A DNA stretch of 64,000 nucleotides from an uncultured Prevotella sp. (GTDB lineage Bacteria; Bacteroidota; Bacteroidia; Bacteroidales; Bacteroidaceae): the NCBI GenBank assembly GCA_902800365.1, contig CADCEF010000002.1:62001-126000 (forward strand), read 5' to 3'. Numbering within the stretch: the first letter of the stretch is position 1; the number at the start of each line of letters is the position of its first letter. Both the position numbers and the translations under genes were made by a program. Below, piece by piece: positions 43,025 to 52,178 of the stretch. A model generated the notes under the pieces. The model was not told the DNA's origin. It saw nothing but the letters and a program-made list of their open reading frames with translations, and did not search any database.

Positions 43025-46000
43025 TTAATTCTTAGTAATTTTAATGTTCAACTTAAACTCATCGAACTCAACCTCCTGACCATCATTAGGTTGTAGAGTA
43101 ATATTATCGGCCAGAACCTGAGTCTTGATGTAGTCGGCGAAGCTGTCAACTGCCTTCTGCACATCATCGTTAGGAGCAATCTCAACGTTGATACGATCAG
43201 TAATCTCGAAGCCACTCTCCTTACGGATGTTCTGAATACGATTGATAAGCTCGCGGGCCATACCCTCGTTCTTCAACTCCTCGGTGAGTTCAACCTCGAG
43301 TGCTACAGTAAGGTTACCCTCGTTAGCTACCAGCCAGCCAGGAATATCCTCGCTGATGATCTCAACATCGACAGCCTCGACGGTGATGTCCTGACCCTCG
43401 ACATTGATACCAATGGTGCCCTGCTTCTCGAGCTCGGCAATCTGCTCCTGACTAAGGGCATCCATAGCAGCAGCCACGCTCTTCATGAGCTTACCGAACT
43501 TCTTACCCATAGTACGGAAGTTACACTTCACCTTCTTAACCAGCACGCCAGCACCCTCAACGAAACGGAGTTCCTTAACGTTAACCTCGTTCATAATCAG
43601 GTCCTTAACGGCCTCGATGTGCTTCTTCTGAGTCTCGTCGACAGCAGGAATCATGATGGCCTGCAGTGGCTGACGAACCTTGATGTTTACCTTACGGCGC
43701 AGAGCAAGTACCATAGAGGTAATCTTCTGTGCCATCTGCATACGAGCCTCGAGATCCTTATCAATCTGGGCATCGTCAGCAACAGGGAACTTATCGAGGT
43801 GTACAGAATCGAGCTCACCGCCCAGATCCTTATACAGCTGATCAGCATAGAATGGAGCGAATGGAGCAAGCAGCTTGGCAACTGTCATCAAGCAGGTGTA
43901 CAGTGTCTGATAAGCTGAGAGCTTATCCTCGCTCATCTCCTTACCCCAGAAACGTTTACGGTTAAGACGTACGAACCAGTTACTCAGGTCGTCGTTAACG
44001 AATGCATCAATCAGTCGACCAGCACGTGTTGGATCATATCCGTCGAGCTCGGCCTCAACACCCTTGATAAGTGTATTCAGGCATGACAGAATCCAACGGT
44101 CGATCTCAGGACGCTTCTCGAATGCAACCTGTGCAGCTGTTGGGTCGAAACCATCAACATTAGCATACAGCGCAAAGAAGCTATATGTGTTATAAAGTGT
44201 TCCGAAGAACTTACGACGTACCTCGTCTACGCCCTCTGGGTCGAACTTAAGGTTGTCCCAAGGCTCTGAGTTGGTCATCATATACAGACGTACAGCATCG
44301 CTACCGTACTTGCCAATCATATCGAATGGGTTAACCACGTTACCAACGTGCTTCGACATCTTGTTGCCCTTAGCATCGAGCACAAGTCCTGAAGAAATTA
44401 CATTCTTGAAGGCTACAGAGTCGAAGATCATAGTAGCAATGGCATGCAGAGTGAAGAACCAACCACGTGTCTGGTCAACACCCTCGTTGATGAAGTCGCA
44501 AGGGAATGCGATACCCTTATCAATCAGGTCCTTATTCTCAAATGGATAGTGGATCTGTGCGTATGGCATAGAACCAGAATCGAACCAAACGTCAATCAGG
44601 TCGGTCTCGCGCTTCATTGGCTTACCGCTCTCTGATACAAGTACGATATTATCAACGTAAGGACGGTGGAGGTCGATCTTATCGTAGTTCTCCTTGCTCC
44701 AGTCGCAAGGTACGAAACCATTATCCTTAAGTGGGTTGCTCTTCATGAAACCAGCCTTTACAGACTTCTCGATTTCGTTGTAGAGTTCCTCAACACTGCC
44801 AATACAGATTTCCTTGCCATCCTCGTCGCGCCAGATAGGAAGTGGTGTACCCCAGAAACGTGAGCGAGACAGGTTCCAGTCGTTCAAGTTCTCAAGCCAG
44901 TTACCAAAGCGGCCTGTACCTGTTGACTCTGGCTGCCAGTTGATAGTCTTGTTCAGCTCGAACATGCGGTCCTTCTTAGCAGTAGAGCGGATGAACCATG
45001 AATCAAGTGGATAATAGAGCACAGGCTTATCAGTACGCCAGCAGTGAGGATAGTTGTGTACGTGCTTCTCAATCTTAAGAGCAGTACCCTCCTGCTTCAT
45101 CTCCATACATATAACGATGTTCAGATCCTCTGCCTTAGCAGCAGCCTGCTCGTCGTACTTACCATCCTTATTGAACTCAGGAGCATAAGCATTCTTAACG
45201 AAATCGCCAGCATGGTGGCCGTAAGCAGCCTTATCAACACACTTTGCTACGAAGTTATCGTCGAGCTCGTCCAAAACATAGTACTTACCCTGAAGGTCGA
45301 CCATTGGACGTGTTTCACCTTTCTTATTAATAAGGAACAAGCTTGGGATGTGAGCATCCTTAGCTACCTTGGCGTCGTCAGCACCAAAGGTTGGAGCGAT
45401 ATGCACGATACCAGCACCATCCTCAGTTGTTACATAATCGCCTGGGATTACGCGGAAAGCCTCGCTCTTCATCTCAACAAACTGGTCCTTGCCATTCTCA
45501 CCTGCGAATACCTTCTCAGGATGAGCAGCTGCGTACTCCTTAACATAGTCGGCAGCATTCTGGTCGAGCTTAGCAGATGGCTTAACCCAAGGCATGAGCT
45601 GCTGATACTTCATACCAACCAGCTCCTCACCAGTATAATGACCTACGATACGATAAGGAACGAACTTCTCGCCCTTGTTGTACTCAGGCATCTCGTCGCC
45701 ATCTGTCATGTTACCCTCTGGTGCGAGATAAGCGTTAAGGCGGCTCTCGGCCAGAATAATGGTAATCTTCTCGCCATTATATGCGTTATATGTCTCTACA
45801 GCTACATAGTCGATCTTAGGACCTACGCAGAGAGCTGTGTTTGAAGGCAATGTCCAAGGTGTTGTTGTCCAAGCCACGAAGTAAGGAGTACCCCACTTGG
45901 TCCACTCTTCCTTAGGATTTAGAGCCTTGAACAGAGCAGTAACAGTAGTATCCTTTACATCACGATAGCAACCAGGCTGGTTCAACTCGTGCGAGCTAAG

Positions 46001-46585
46001 ACCTGTACCTGCACCAGGAGAATATGGCTGGATGGTGTAACCCTTATAGAGCAGTCCCTTGTTGTAGAACTGCTTGAGCAACCACCAGAGAGTCTCGATG
46101 TATTTGTTATCGTAAGTGATATATGGATTGTCGAGATCGACGAAGTATCCCATCTTCTCAGTGAGGTCGCGCCACTCCTGAGTGAACATCATCACATTCT
46201 CGCGGCACTTCTTGTTGTAATCCTCTGTAGAGATATACTTTGCACTCTGCTTATTATCGATATCAGCCTTTGTGATACCAAGTTCCTTCTCAACGCCAAG
46301 CTCAACAGGCAGTCCGTGGGTATCCCATCCTGCCTTACGCTTAACCTGATAGCCCTTCATCGTCTTATAGCGATTAAAGGTATCCTTGATGGTACGTGCC
46401 AGTACGTGGTGAATTCCAGGGTGACCATTAGCTGATGGAGGACCCTCGAAGAAAACAAACTGCGGGCAACCTTCGCGCTCATCTACCGAGCGCCAGAAGA
46501 CATTCTTCTCCCGCCACATTTCCAGGATATCATTATTTACCTGGGTTAGATTCAAGCCGTTATGTTCGGCGAACTTTTTTGCCAT
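43025..46585 (-). CDS. ileS: Isoleucyl-tRNA synthetase (long, eukaryote-like type)
   Basis: An 1186-aa class I synthetase with an editing domain. The HIGH-type signature is PSANGHPGIHHVLARTIKD and the KMSKS-type loop reads KMSKHVGN. Editing-domain blocks include PWTTTPWTLPSN-like AWTTTPWTLPSN and DGAGIVHIAPTFGADD. A long C-terminal anticodon-binding and junction region follows. Length and motifs fit the eukaryote-like IleS class usual in Bacteroidota. It is read from a well-formed promoter and is followed 31 bp later by the DksA-like gene. Confidence 0.97.
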   Translation of the reverse strand: MAKKFAEHNGLNLTQVNNDILEMWREKNVFWRSVDEREGCPQFVFFEGPPSANGHPGIHHVLARTIKDTFNRYKTMKGYQVKRKAGWDTHGLPVELGVEKELGITKADIDNKQSAKYISTEDYNKKCRENVMMFTQEWRDLTEKMGYFVDLDNPYITYDNKYIETLWWLLKQFYNKGLLYKGYTIQPYSPGAGTGLSSHELNQPGCYRDVKDTTVTALFKALNPKEEWTKWGTPYFVAWTTTPWTLPSNTALCVGPKIDYVAVETYNAYNGEKITIILAESRLNAYLAPEGNMTDGDEMPEYNKGEKFVPYRIVGHYTGEELVGMKYQQLMPWVKPSAKLDQNAADYVKEYAAAHPEKVFAGENGKDQFVEMKSEAFRVIPGDYVTTEDGAGIVHIAPTFGADDAKVAKDAHIPSLFLINKKGETRPMVDLQGKYYVLDELDDNFVAKCVDKAAYGHHAGDFVKNAYAPEFNKDGKYDEQAAAKAEDLNIVICMEMKQEGTALKIEKHVHNYPHCWRTDKPVLYYPLDSWFIRSTAKKDRMFELNKTINWQPESTGTGRFGNWLENLNDWNLSRSRFWGTPLPIWRDEDGKEICIGSVEELYNEIEKSVKAGFMKSNPLKDNGFVPCDWSKENYDKIDLHRPYVDNIVLVSESGKPMKRETDLIDVWFDSGSMPYAQIHYPFENKDLIDKGIAFPCDFINEGVDQTRGWFFTLHAIATMIFDSVAFKNVISSGLVLDAKGNKMSKHVGNVVNPFDMIGKYGSDAVRLYMMTNSEPWDNLKFDPEGVDEVRRKFFGTLYNTYSFFALYANVDGFDPTAAQVAFEKRPEIDRWILSCLNTLIKGVEAELDGYDPTRAGRLIDAFVNDDLSNWFVRLNRKRFWGKEMSEDKLSAYQTLYTCLMTVAKLLAPFAPFYADQLYKDLGGELDSVHLDKFPVADDAQIDKDLEARMQMAQKITSMVLALRRKVNIKVRQPLQAIMIPAVDETQKKHIEAVKDLIMNEVNVKELRFVEGAGVLVKKVKCNFRTMGKKFGKLMKSVAAAMDALSQEQIAELEKQGTIGINVEGQDITVEAVDVEIISEDIPGWLVANEGNLTVALEVELTEELKNEGMARELINRIQNIRKESGFEITDRINVEIAPNDDVQKAVDSFADYIKTQVLADNITLQPNDGQEVEFDEFKLNIKITKN

Positions 46586-46623
46586 ATCTTAATTATTATT
46601 TCTATCTTCTCTTATTTAGCGTG

Positions 46624-46655
46624 CAAAGGTACTAAAAATATCCAATTTGACCAAA
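46624..46655 (-). promoter_or_regulatory. Promoter of ileS and downstream genes
   Basis: On the minus strand, TTTG at 46655-46652 and TACCTTTG at 46631-46624, spaced 20 bp. Confidence 0.75.
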
Positions 46656-46713
46656 GGAAATAAATATTTTTAATATTTCTGCTAAAAAAGTATGATATTT
46701 CAGAATAATTGCT

Positions 46714-46721
46714 TATATTTG
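46714..46721 (+). promoter_or_regulatory. -7 promoter box of the Dcu transporter gene
   Basis: TATATTTG, 47 bp before the start codon; no TTTG at the expected distance. Confidence 0.5.
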
Positions 46722-46768
46722 CCAACAGAAATCCAATAATTATAACTTAAAACATTTAAAAAGTACCT

Positions 46769-48217
46769 ATGATTACATTATCAATGATTCTACAACTCTG
46801 CATCGTGCTGGGTGCATTGTGGGTAGGCTCTCGCTACGGTAGTTTGGCTCTTGGAGCTATTTCTGGAATCGGATTGGCAATTCTGGTGTTCGGATTTGGG
46901 TTAAAACCTGGTACACCACCTACCGATGTTATCTACATTATTATTGCAGCCGTGACGTGTGCTGGTATTATGCAAGCCTCGGGCGGAATGGACTGGTTGA
47001 TACAGATTGCTGAGAGATTGCTGCGAAAGCATCCTGACCACATCACCTTTTTTGCTCCGCTTTGCACATTCTTCTTGACTGTGCTGGTAGGAACAGGTCA
47101 CGTAGTATACACCCTTATGCCTATTATCTGCGACATAGCACTGAAGAAAGGTATACGACCTGAGCGTCCTTGTGGAGTAGCATCAATAGCATCGCAGGTT
47201 GGTATCACATGTTCGCCAATCGCTGCAGCCGTTGTGGCATTCGTAACGATTTCGAATGCAAACCACTTCGATATCACCATCCCTCGCGTGCTTATGGTTT
47301 CTATACCAGCATGTGTATGCGGACTGATGGCAGCAGCTGCTGCTTCATATCATCGTGGTCTTGACCTCGACAAGGATCCTGAGTTCCAGAAGAAGATTGC
47401 TGACCCTGCACAGCGTGAGTACATATACGGTGGCACAGCAACAACACTGGATAAGGAAATTCCACAGTCGGCCAAGAATGCCGTATTTATCTTCTTGGGA
47501 GCACTAGCTGTTATCGTATTGTTTGCTGCCCTACCAGATTTGCTGCCTTCTTACCCCACCGTTAAGGCGGTTAAGGGTGCTGGCGATTTGACGCTTGTAA
47601 GCGGTGTTACCATCTCGGCTTCGGCGCTGGCAAAAGCAGGTGTTGTAGCCGAAGGATTTACCGAGCACGGTATGGTGGATTTAAAGATGAACCTGGTAAT
47701 CCAGATTGTAATGATTTCGGCTGCAGCCCTTATGATTATCTTCTGCAAGGCTCAACCCAAGAAAGCTGTTGCTGGTCCTGTATGGCAGTCAGGTATGGTG
47801 GCCGTTGTAGCTATTTATGGTATCGCTTGGCTTGCTGACACATACTTCTCGAACTATATGAGCGAGATGCAGGCTATGCTGGCCGACATCGTGAAGGAGT
47901 ATCCTTGGAGTATCGCTATAGTATTCTTCCTGGTATCTGTGCTTATCAACTCTCAGGGAGCTGTGGTTGTTGCCATGTTACCGCTTGCTTATAAACTTGG
48001 CATCGACGGACCAGTGCTGCTGGGTGTACTGCCTGCTGTTTACGGCTACTTCTTTATCCCTAACTACCCATCGGATATTGCTACCGTTAACTTCGACCGC
48101 TCTGGTACTACGGTAATTGGTAAATACCTGTTGAACCACTCGTTCATGATGCCTGGTCTCATCAGCGTATGTACCTCAACGATAGTGGCATACCTGCTAT
48201 CGATGTTGTTTAACTAA
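46769..48217 (+). CDS. Anaerobic C4-dicarboxylate transporter (DcuA/DcuB family)
   Basis: A 482-aa inner-membrane antiporter, about 10-12 helices. The N-terminus follows DcuB closely: FGFGLKPGTPPTDVIYIIIA, QASGGMDWLIQIAERLLRKHPDHITFFAPL, VGTGHVVYTLMPII, and SQVGITCSPIAAAVVAF. It probably exchanges fumarate, aspartate or malate against succinate, which fits fumarate respiration in anaerobic Bacteroidales. It is monocistronic between its promoter and a strong terminator. DcuA and DcuB cannot be told apart here. Confidence 0.92.
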   Translation: MITLSMILQLCIVLGALWVGSRYGSLALGAISGIGLAILVFGFGLKPGTPPTDVIYIIIAAVTCAGIMQASGGMDWLIQIAERLLRKHPDHITFFAPLCTFFLTVLVGTGHVVYTLMPIICDIALKKGIRPERPCGVASIASQVGITCSPIAAAVVAFVTISNANHFDITIPRVLMVSIPACVCGLMAAAAASYHRGLDLDKDPEFQKKIADPAQREYIYGGTATTLDKEIPQSAKNAVFIFLGALAVIVLFAALPDLLPSYPTVKAVKGAGDLTLVSGVTISASALAKAGVVAEGFTEHGMVDLKMNLVIQIVMISAAALMIIFCKAQPKKAVAGPVWQSGMVAVVAIYGIAWLADTYFSNYMSEMQAMLADIVKEYPWSIAIVFFLVSVLINSQGAVVVAMLPLAYKLGIDGPVLLGVLPAVYGYFFIPNYPSDIATVNFDRSGTTVIGKYLLNHSFMMPGLISVCTSTIVAYLLSMLFN

Positions 48218-48225
48218 AATAAAAA

Positions 48226-48254
48226 AGCCCCGCCGTTTGGCGGGGTTCTTTTTT
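48226..48254. terminator. Bidirectional terminator between the Dcu gene and the phosphosugar mutase
   Basis: A GC-rich stem, AGCCCCGCC (48226-48234) with GGCGGGGTT (48239-48247), loop GTTT. It is flanked by A-rich and T-rich tails, so it works on both strands. Confidence 0.9.
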
Positions 48255-48264
48255 GATTTAGTAT

Positions 48265-50010
48265 TTAGAGATTCAAGTTCTTCTTGAGAAGCTCAATCTT
48301 CTCCTCAGCAGCCTTGGTGCAGCGCTCGTAATCAGCAGCATCCTTGAAGCTTGGATCCTTAACCTCGGTATAGAACTTAATCTTTGGCTCAGTTCCTGAA
48401 GGACGAACAGAAACTTTAGTACCATCCTCGCAGAACCACTGCAGAACGTTACTTGTGTCTGGCATGTTCAGTTTCTCCACACTACCGTCGGCCTTCTTAG
48501 CCTCCAGAGTCTTATAGTCCTTCCACAAGCAAACCTTGCTACCGCCCAGCTCCTTTGGAGGATTAGCGCGGAAGTCGGTCATCATCTGCTTAATCTCATC
48601 AGCACCTGTCTTACCTGGACGAACCACATTGATGGTCACCTCCTTAGAGAATCCGTACTCCTTATAGATGTTCATCAGCAGGTCGTACAGTGTCATGCCA
48701 TTGTCGCGAGCCCATGCAGCAATCTCACAGATCAAGCAGATAGATGCTGGAGAATCCTTATCGCGAACCTTATCGAATGGCAGGAATCCAAAGCTCTCCT
48801 CACCACCACCAATGTATTTCTTGACGCCCTCAGATATACGAATCTCGTTAGCAATCCACTTGAAACCAGTATAGCAGTCGCGATACTCTACGCCATTCTT
48901 CTTAGCAATCTCAGCAATCACCTCAGTAGTAACGATGGTCTTTACCAGGAACTCGTTACCCTTGAGCTGACCAAGCTTCTTCTTGTTGGCGATTATGTAC
49001 CATGAGAACATCATACATGTCTGGTTTCCATTCAGAATCTCCCACTCGCCCTTAGCGTTACGACATACGATAGCCAGACGGTCAGCATCTGGGTCAGAAG
49101 CGATTACCAGGTCAGCATTCAGACGTGTACCCAGCTTCATACCAAGTGTCATAGCCTCGGCATTCTCAGGGTTAGGACTTACTACTGTTGGGAAGTTACC
49201 ATCGATAACCATCTGCTCAGGAACAACGTGGATATTCTGGAAGCCCCATGAACGCAGAGCCTCAGGAATGATAACACGACCAGTTCCATGCATTGGGCTG
49301 TAAACAATGTTCAGGTCTTTCTGGCGCAAAATAACGTCCTGATCTACCATAGCCTCCTTAACAGCCTGCAGGTAGTCCCAGTCCATCTCACCACCAATGA
49401 TGTCGATGAGTTCCTTATTGCCTTCAAACTTAACGTCCTCAATCTTAACCTTGTTTACCTCGTCGATAATACCCTTATCGTGTGGAGCCAGCACCTGAGC
49501 ACCATCGTCCCAATATGCCTTATATCCGTTATACTCACGTGGGTTGTGAGATGCTGTTACGTTTACACCTGCCTGGCATCCGAGCTGACGTATAGCAAAC
49601 GAAATCTCTGGTGTAGGACGCAGACTCTCGAACAGGTAAACCTTGATACCATTAGCCGAGAAAATATCAGCTACTGTTTCAGCAAACATACGTCCGTTGT
49701 TACGGCAGTCATGACCTACAACAACAGAACTCTGCTTACCAGGGAATGCTTTCAGGATATAGTTTGCAAAACCCTGTGTAGCCATACCAACAATGTACTT
49801 GTTCATGCGGTTGGTACCTGCGCCCATAATACCGCGAAGGCCACCTGTACCAAACTCAAGATTCTGATAGAAAGCATCGATCAGCGCTGTCTTATCAGCA
49901 TTGTCGAGCATTGCCTGTACTTCCTTACGTGTCTCCTCATCAAAGGCGGGAGAAAGCCATTCTTTAGCCCGTGCCTCGCACTGAGCAATCAGTTGAGCAT
50001 TGTCTGCCAT
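48265..50010 (-). CDS. Phosphoglucomutase/phosphomannomutase family enzyme
   Basis: A 581-aa alpha-D-phosphohexomutase. The phosphoserine loop is TASHNPREYNGYK. The metal-binding loop is SDPDADRLAI, the sugar loop GGEESFGF, and the phosphate-binding loop RPSGTEPKIKFY near the C-terminus. It likely interconverts glucose-1- and glucose-6-phosphate (or the mannose forms) for glycogen and surface polysaccharides. Length fits the longer PgcA/PGM2-like branch. Confidence 0.95.
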   Translation of the reverse strand: MADNAQLIAQCEARAKEWLSPAFDEETRKEVQAMLDNADKTALIDAFYQNLEFGTGGLRGIMGAGTNRMNKYIVGMATQGFANYILKAFPGKQSSVVVGHDCRNNGRMFAETVADIFSANGIKVYLFESLRPTPEISFAIRQLGCQAGVNVTASHNPREYNGYKAYWDDGAQVLAPHDKGIIDEVNKVKIEDVKFEGNKELIDIIGGEMDWDYLQAVKEAMVDQDVILRQKDLNIVYSPMHGTGRVIIPEALRSWGFQNIHVVPEQMVIDGNFPTVVSPNPENAEAMTLGMKLGTRLNADLVIASDPDADRLAIVCRNAKGEWEILNGNQTCMMFSWYIIANKKKLGQLKGNEFLVKTIVTTEVIAEIAKKNGVEYRDCYTGFKWIANEIRISEGVKKYIGGGEESFGFLPFDKVRDKDSPASICLICEIAAWARDNGMTLYDLLMNIYKEYGFSKEVTINVVRPGKTGADEIKQMMTDFRANPPKELGGSKVCLWKDYKTLEAKKADGSVEKLNMPDTSNVLQWFCEDGTKVSVRPSGTEPKIKFYTEVKDPSFKDAADYERCTKAAEEKIELLKKNLNL

Positions 50011-50056
50011 AATCTTTCTGTTTTATTTCTTTAGATTGTTATTGAATTCGATTCTA

Positions 50057-50064
50057 CAAAGATA
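50057..50064 (-). promoter_or_regulatory. -7 promoter box of the phosphosugar mutase gene
   Basis: TATCTTTG on the minus strand, 47 bp before the start codon and 16 bp past the inverted repeat at 50080-50131. Confidence 0.5.
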
Positions 50065-50079
50065 CATAAAAAGACAGAA

Positions 50080-50131
50080 GAATAGGCGAAAAGCCATTTC
50101 TATTTATAGAATCTTAACTTTTCGCCTATTC
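50080..50131 (-). terminator. Perfect 14-bp inverted repeat, terminator of the TPR gene
   Basis: GAATAGGCGAAAAG (50080-50093) is the exact complement of CTTTTCGCCTATTC (50118-50131). The 24-nt loop holds a second small hairpin (TTCTA-TTTA-TAGAA). On the minus strand it is followed by TTCTGTCTTTTT. It starts 17 bp after the TPR stop and lies upstream of the mutase -7 box. Confidence 0.75.
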
Positions 50132-50147
50132 CTGACTTCTCTCTTCA

Positions 50148-51332
50148 TTACTTTCGCAAAATCTTATCGATTTCGTCGAACTGCTTACCCATATTAAGAT
50201 TGAAGTATATCCTATACAAGGCTGGAGCCCATTTGTCTTTTTCGTCTGGAGCCATCTCGCGATATTTCTCCATATAAGGACGCGCCCTCTCGTACATCTT
50301 CTTTATCTGCTTTTTGTACTTACGCGAATCCATACGCTGAGCTATGTTAAGACAGGCTAAGCCACCATTATAATATATATCAGCCAAATTAGGATTAAGT
50401 GCTATCAACTGGTCGCTAAACTTCAAGCAATCTCCATACTTTTTCAGGTTTAGCATAACCATCGACTTGGCAAAAAGGAACAGTTCATTAAGCGTATCAG
50501 TCTTAAGTGCTTCGTTCACCACGCTATCAGCCATCTCGTAGTTTCCCCTGCGATTGTAGTTGTCCATCAGTCGAGGGAAGAAATAATTAGACTTCGGATA
50601 CTTCTTGAATCCTTGCCATAAGGTTGCTGTATACATAGAATCGTCCTCCAGTTTCTCCCACGCCTCTGCCATATACTGCAATGTATACTCCAGCTTCTGC
50701 TCATCACGCTGCGCTGTAGATGCATGGCGCAACACGAGAACAGGATCGTTCATCCTATATCCGCAGTAAGTTGCCCAGTATGCCACCTCACCCATCTTGG
50801 GGTCTTTATACATAAAGTCATATCCCGTGAATAACGGCTGACGATCGCAGTCGAGATACATCTCGAAGAAGTCGAAGGCAGTCTTAAAATCGCCCTTCTT
50901 AAGGTGATGTGCTCCTCCATAATAAATGTTTGGACGATATCCTTGCATCTTTGCAGCATTTGACTTGCGATATTCAGGATTAGACTTACCGTTCTTATCT
51001 GGTTTAGCATCTATAGAGTCAAGTCGCTCTGCTATAACAAACATACGTTTGGCCAAATCGAAGAACTTTGTTGTATCTACCTTTTCCTTAATATACATCT
51101 TCTCGTTCAGAGCCAGATATTGCTTTTCTACAGCCTGAAGCCAGATATCGTATATTCGGGTATTCTCCTCGTTAGCCTTATCCTTAAGCAGGTCTGTCAT
51201 AAGTTTCTCAGCCTGCTCTATATTCTTACCGCTTTTAAGTATTGTTCGAGCATCACCAATCTGCTTTCGCTGAGCGCAACATGTTGCACTCATCATCAGT
51301 CCACAGACGGCAAAAAAGACATATTTCATCAT
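50148..51332 (-). CDS. Exported TPR-repeat protein
   Basis: A 394-aa protein with a signal peptide (MMKYVFFAVCGLMMSATCCA, then Q). The rest is helical, with several degenerate tetratricopeptide repeats, for example GDFKTAFDFFEMYLDCDRQP near 145, MADSVVNEALKTDTLNELFL near 270 and CLKFSDQLIALNPNLADIYY near 305. It is probably periplasmic and acts as a scaffold. No partner gene is adjacent and no catalytic residue is seen. Two in-frame ATGs (codons 1 and 2) are equally possible starts. Confidence 0.85.
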   Translation of the reverse strand: MMKYVFFAVCGLMMSATCCAQRKQIGDARTILKSGKNIEQAEKLMTDLLKDKANEENTRIYDIWLQAVEKQYLALNEKMYIKEKVDTTKFFDLAKRMFVIAERLDSIDAKPDKNGKSNPEYRKSNAAKMQGYRPNIYYGGAHHLKKGDFKTAFDFFEMYLDCDRQPLFTGYDFMYKDPKMGEVAYWATYCGYRMNDPVLVLRHASTAQRDEQKLEYTLQYMAEAWEKLEDDSMYTATLWQGFKKYPKSNYFFPRLMDNYNRRGNYEMADSVVNEALKTDTLNELFLFAKSMVMLNLKKYGDCLKFSDQLIALNPNLADIYYNGGLACLNIAQRMDSRKYKKQIKKMYERARPYMEKYREMAPDEKDKWAPALYRIYFNLNMGKQFDEIDKILRK

Positions 51333-51365
51333 CCAGTTTACACCTTATTATATATATAGCGGCTG

Positions 51366-51373
51366 CAAAGTTA
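51366..51373 (-). promoter_or_regulatory. -7 promoter box of the TPR gene
   Basis: TAACTTTG on the minus strand. The initial transcript contains ATATATAATAAGGTGTAAA (51355-51337), closely matching 29870-29851. Confidence 0.5.
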
Positions 51374-51393
51374 CAAAAAAAACTGCAAAAAAA

Positions 51394-51425
51394 TTTGCAA
51401 ACTACAGGAAAATTAATTATTTTTG
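51394..51425 (+). promoter_or_regulatory. Promoter of the 163-aa protein gene
   Basis: TTTG 51394-51397 and TATTTTTG 51418-51425, spaced 20 bp. Confidence 0.7.
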
Positions 51426-51457
51426 CAACCAAATAGTCAACTAAAGGCCATATTATC

Positions 51458-51949
51458 ATGAGAAAAAAGTATTTGCTTTGGGGATATGCTATTATAGCAT
51501 TTTTCGTTATAGTTATATTATGTTCGATAGCTTTCACCACATTCATGGGTATGAAAGGAGCTAGGAATCGTATGGCTAATCCCGAGAATCGAAAAGCCAT
51601 TTACGACAATGCTGCAAAAGTTACTCGAGATACTGGTCTCGACATACCCGACTTTCGTATCCTACAACATAAACCTGGCGAATATCAGGAAGGAAGCTTA
51701 TTCCGCGATACCCTTATAGTATATTTCTATAGAGGCGTACCAGATAGTATCTTCAATTCGTTCAAAGATAAAGCTGAAGCTATCGAGCAAGCAAAAGATA
51801 CGACCAAAAGTGTAGAAATAGATAGTTTAAATTGCTTCTATCAGGACTTCTATGTAGGTGGTTTCTCATGCTACATAGGTGTACATATAAACAAGGAGTC
51901 ACAATACGGTGAGATAATTTACGGCAACTGGAAACCCGCAAAAGAATAA
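51458..51949 (+). CDS. Membrane-anchored protein of unknown function
   Basis: A 163-aa protein with one N-terminal helix (LLWGYAIIAFFVIVILCSIA, about 5-27) preceded by a basic MRKKY, so the C-terminal 130 residues are probably periplasmic. The soluble part is beta-rich and ends in IHINKESQYGEIIYGNWKP-like sequence (VHINKESQYGEIIYGNW). It has no cysteine pair or catalytic motif and no family was recognised. It has its own promoter and no clear terminator before the tRNA-Arg promoter. Confidence 0.75.
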   Translation: MRKKYLLWGYAIIAFFVIVILCSIAFTTFMGMKGARNRMANPENRKAIYDNAAKVTRDTGLDIPDFRILQHKPGEYQEGSLFRDTLIVYFYRGVPDSIFNSFKDKAEAIEQAKDTTKSVEIDSLNCFYQDFYVGGFSCYIGVHINKESQYGEIIYGNWKPAKE

Positions 51950-51984
51950 TTAGAGACATTTCTTTGCAAGATTTCACTGAAAAG

Positions 51985-52016
51985 TTTGGCAGTTTCGGAA
52001 AAAATGTCTACCTTTG
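51985..52016 (+). promoter_or_regulatory. Promoter of tRNA-Arg
   Basis: TTTG 51985-51988 and TACCTTTG 52009-52016, spaced 20 bp. Confidence 0.75.
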
Positions 52017-52056
52017 CAGCCGATTTCCGTAAAAGGATATCGTAAACAACAAGGCC

Positions 52057-52130
52057 GGTTCGGTAGCTCAGCTGGATAGAGCAACTGCCTTCTAAGCAGT
52101 AGGTCTTGGGTTCGAGCCCCAACCGAATCA
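52057..52130 (+). tRNA. tRNA-Arg (anticodon UCU)
   Basis: A complete 74-nt cloverleaf: acceptor GGTTCGG/CCGAATC (one G-T pair), anticodon stem ACTGC/GCAGT with loop CTTCTAA, T loop TTCGAGC and discriminator A. CCA is not encoded. It reads AGA codons. Confidence 0.97.
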
Positions 52131-52131
52131 C

Positions 52132-52166
52132 AAAAAAGAGAGGTATTGTCGATACCTCTCTTTTTT
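52132..52166. terminator. Terminator between tRNA-Arg and the TlpA-like gene
   Basis: A 15-bp stem formed by AAAAAAGAGAGGTAT and ATACCTCTCTTTTTT around loop TGTCG. The A and T runs on each side make it work in both directions. Confidence 0.9.
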
Positions 52167-52178
52167 ATTTCCATATCA

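Noticed and set aside
45044..45844. 266-aa plus-strand frame inside ileS
   Set aside because: Antisense shadow of a conserved gene; no promoter and no recognisable domain.
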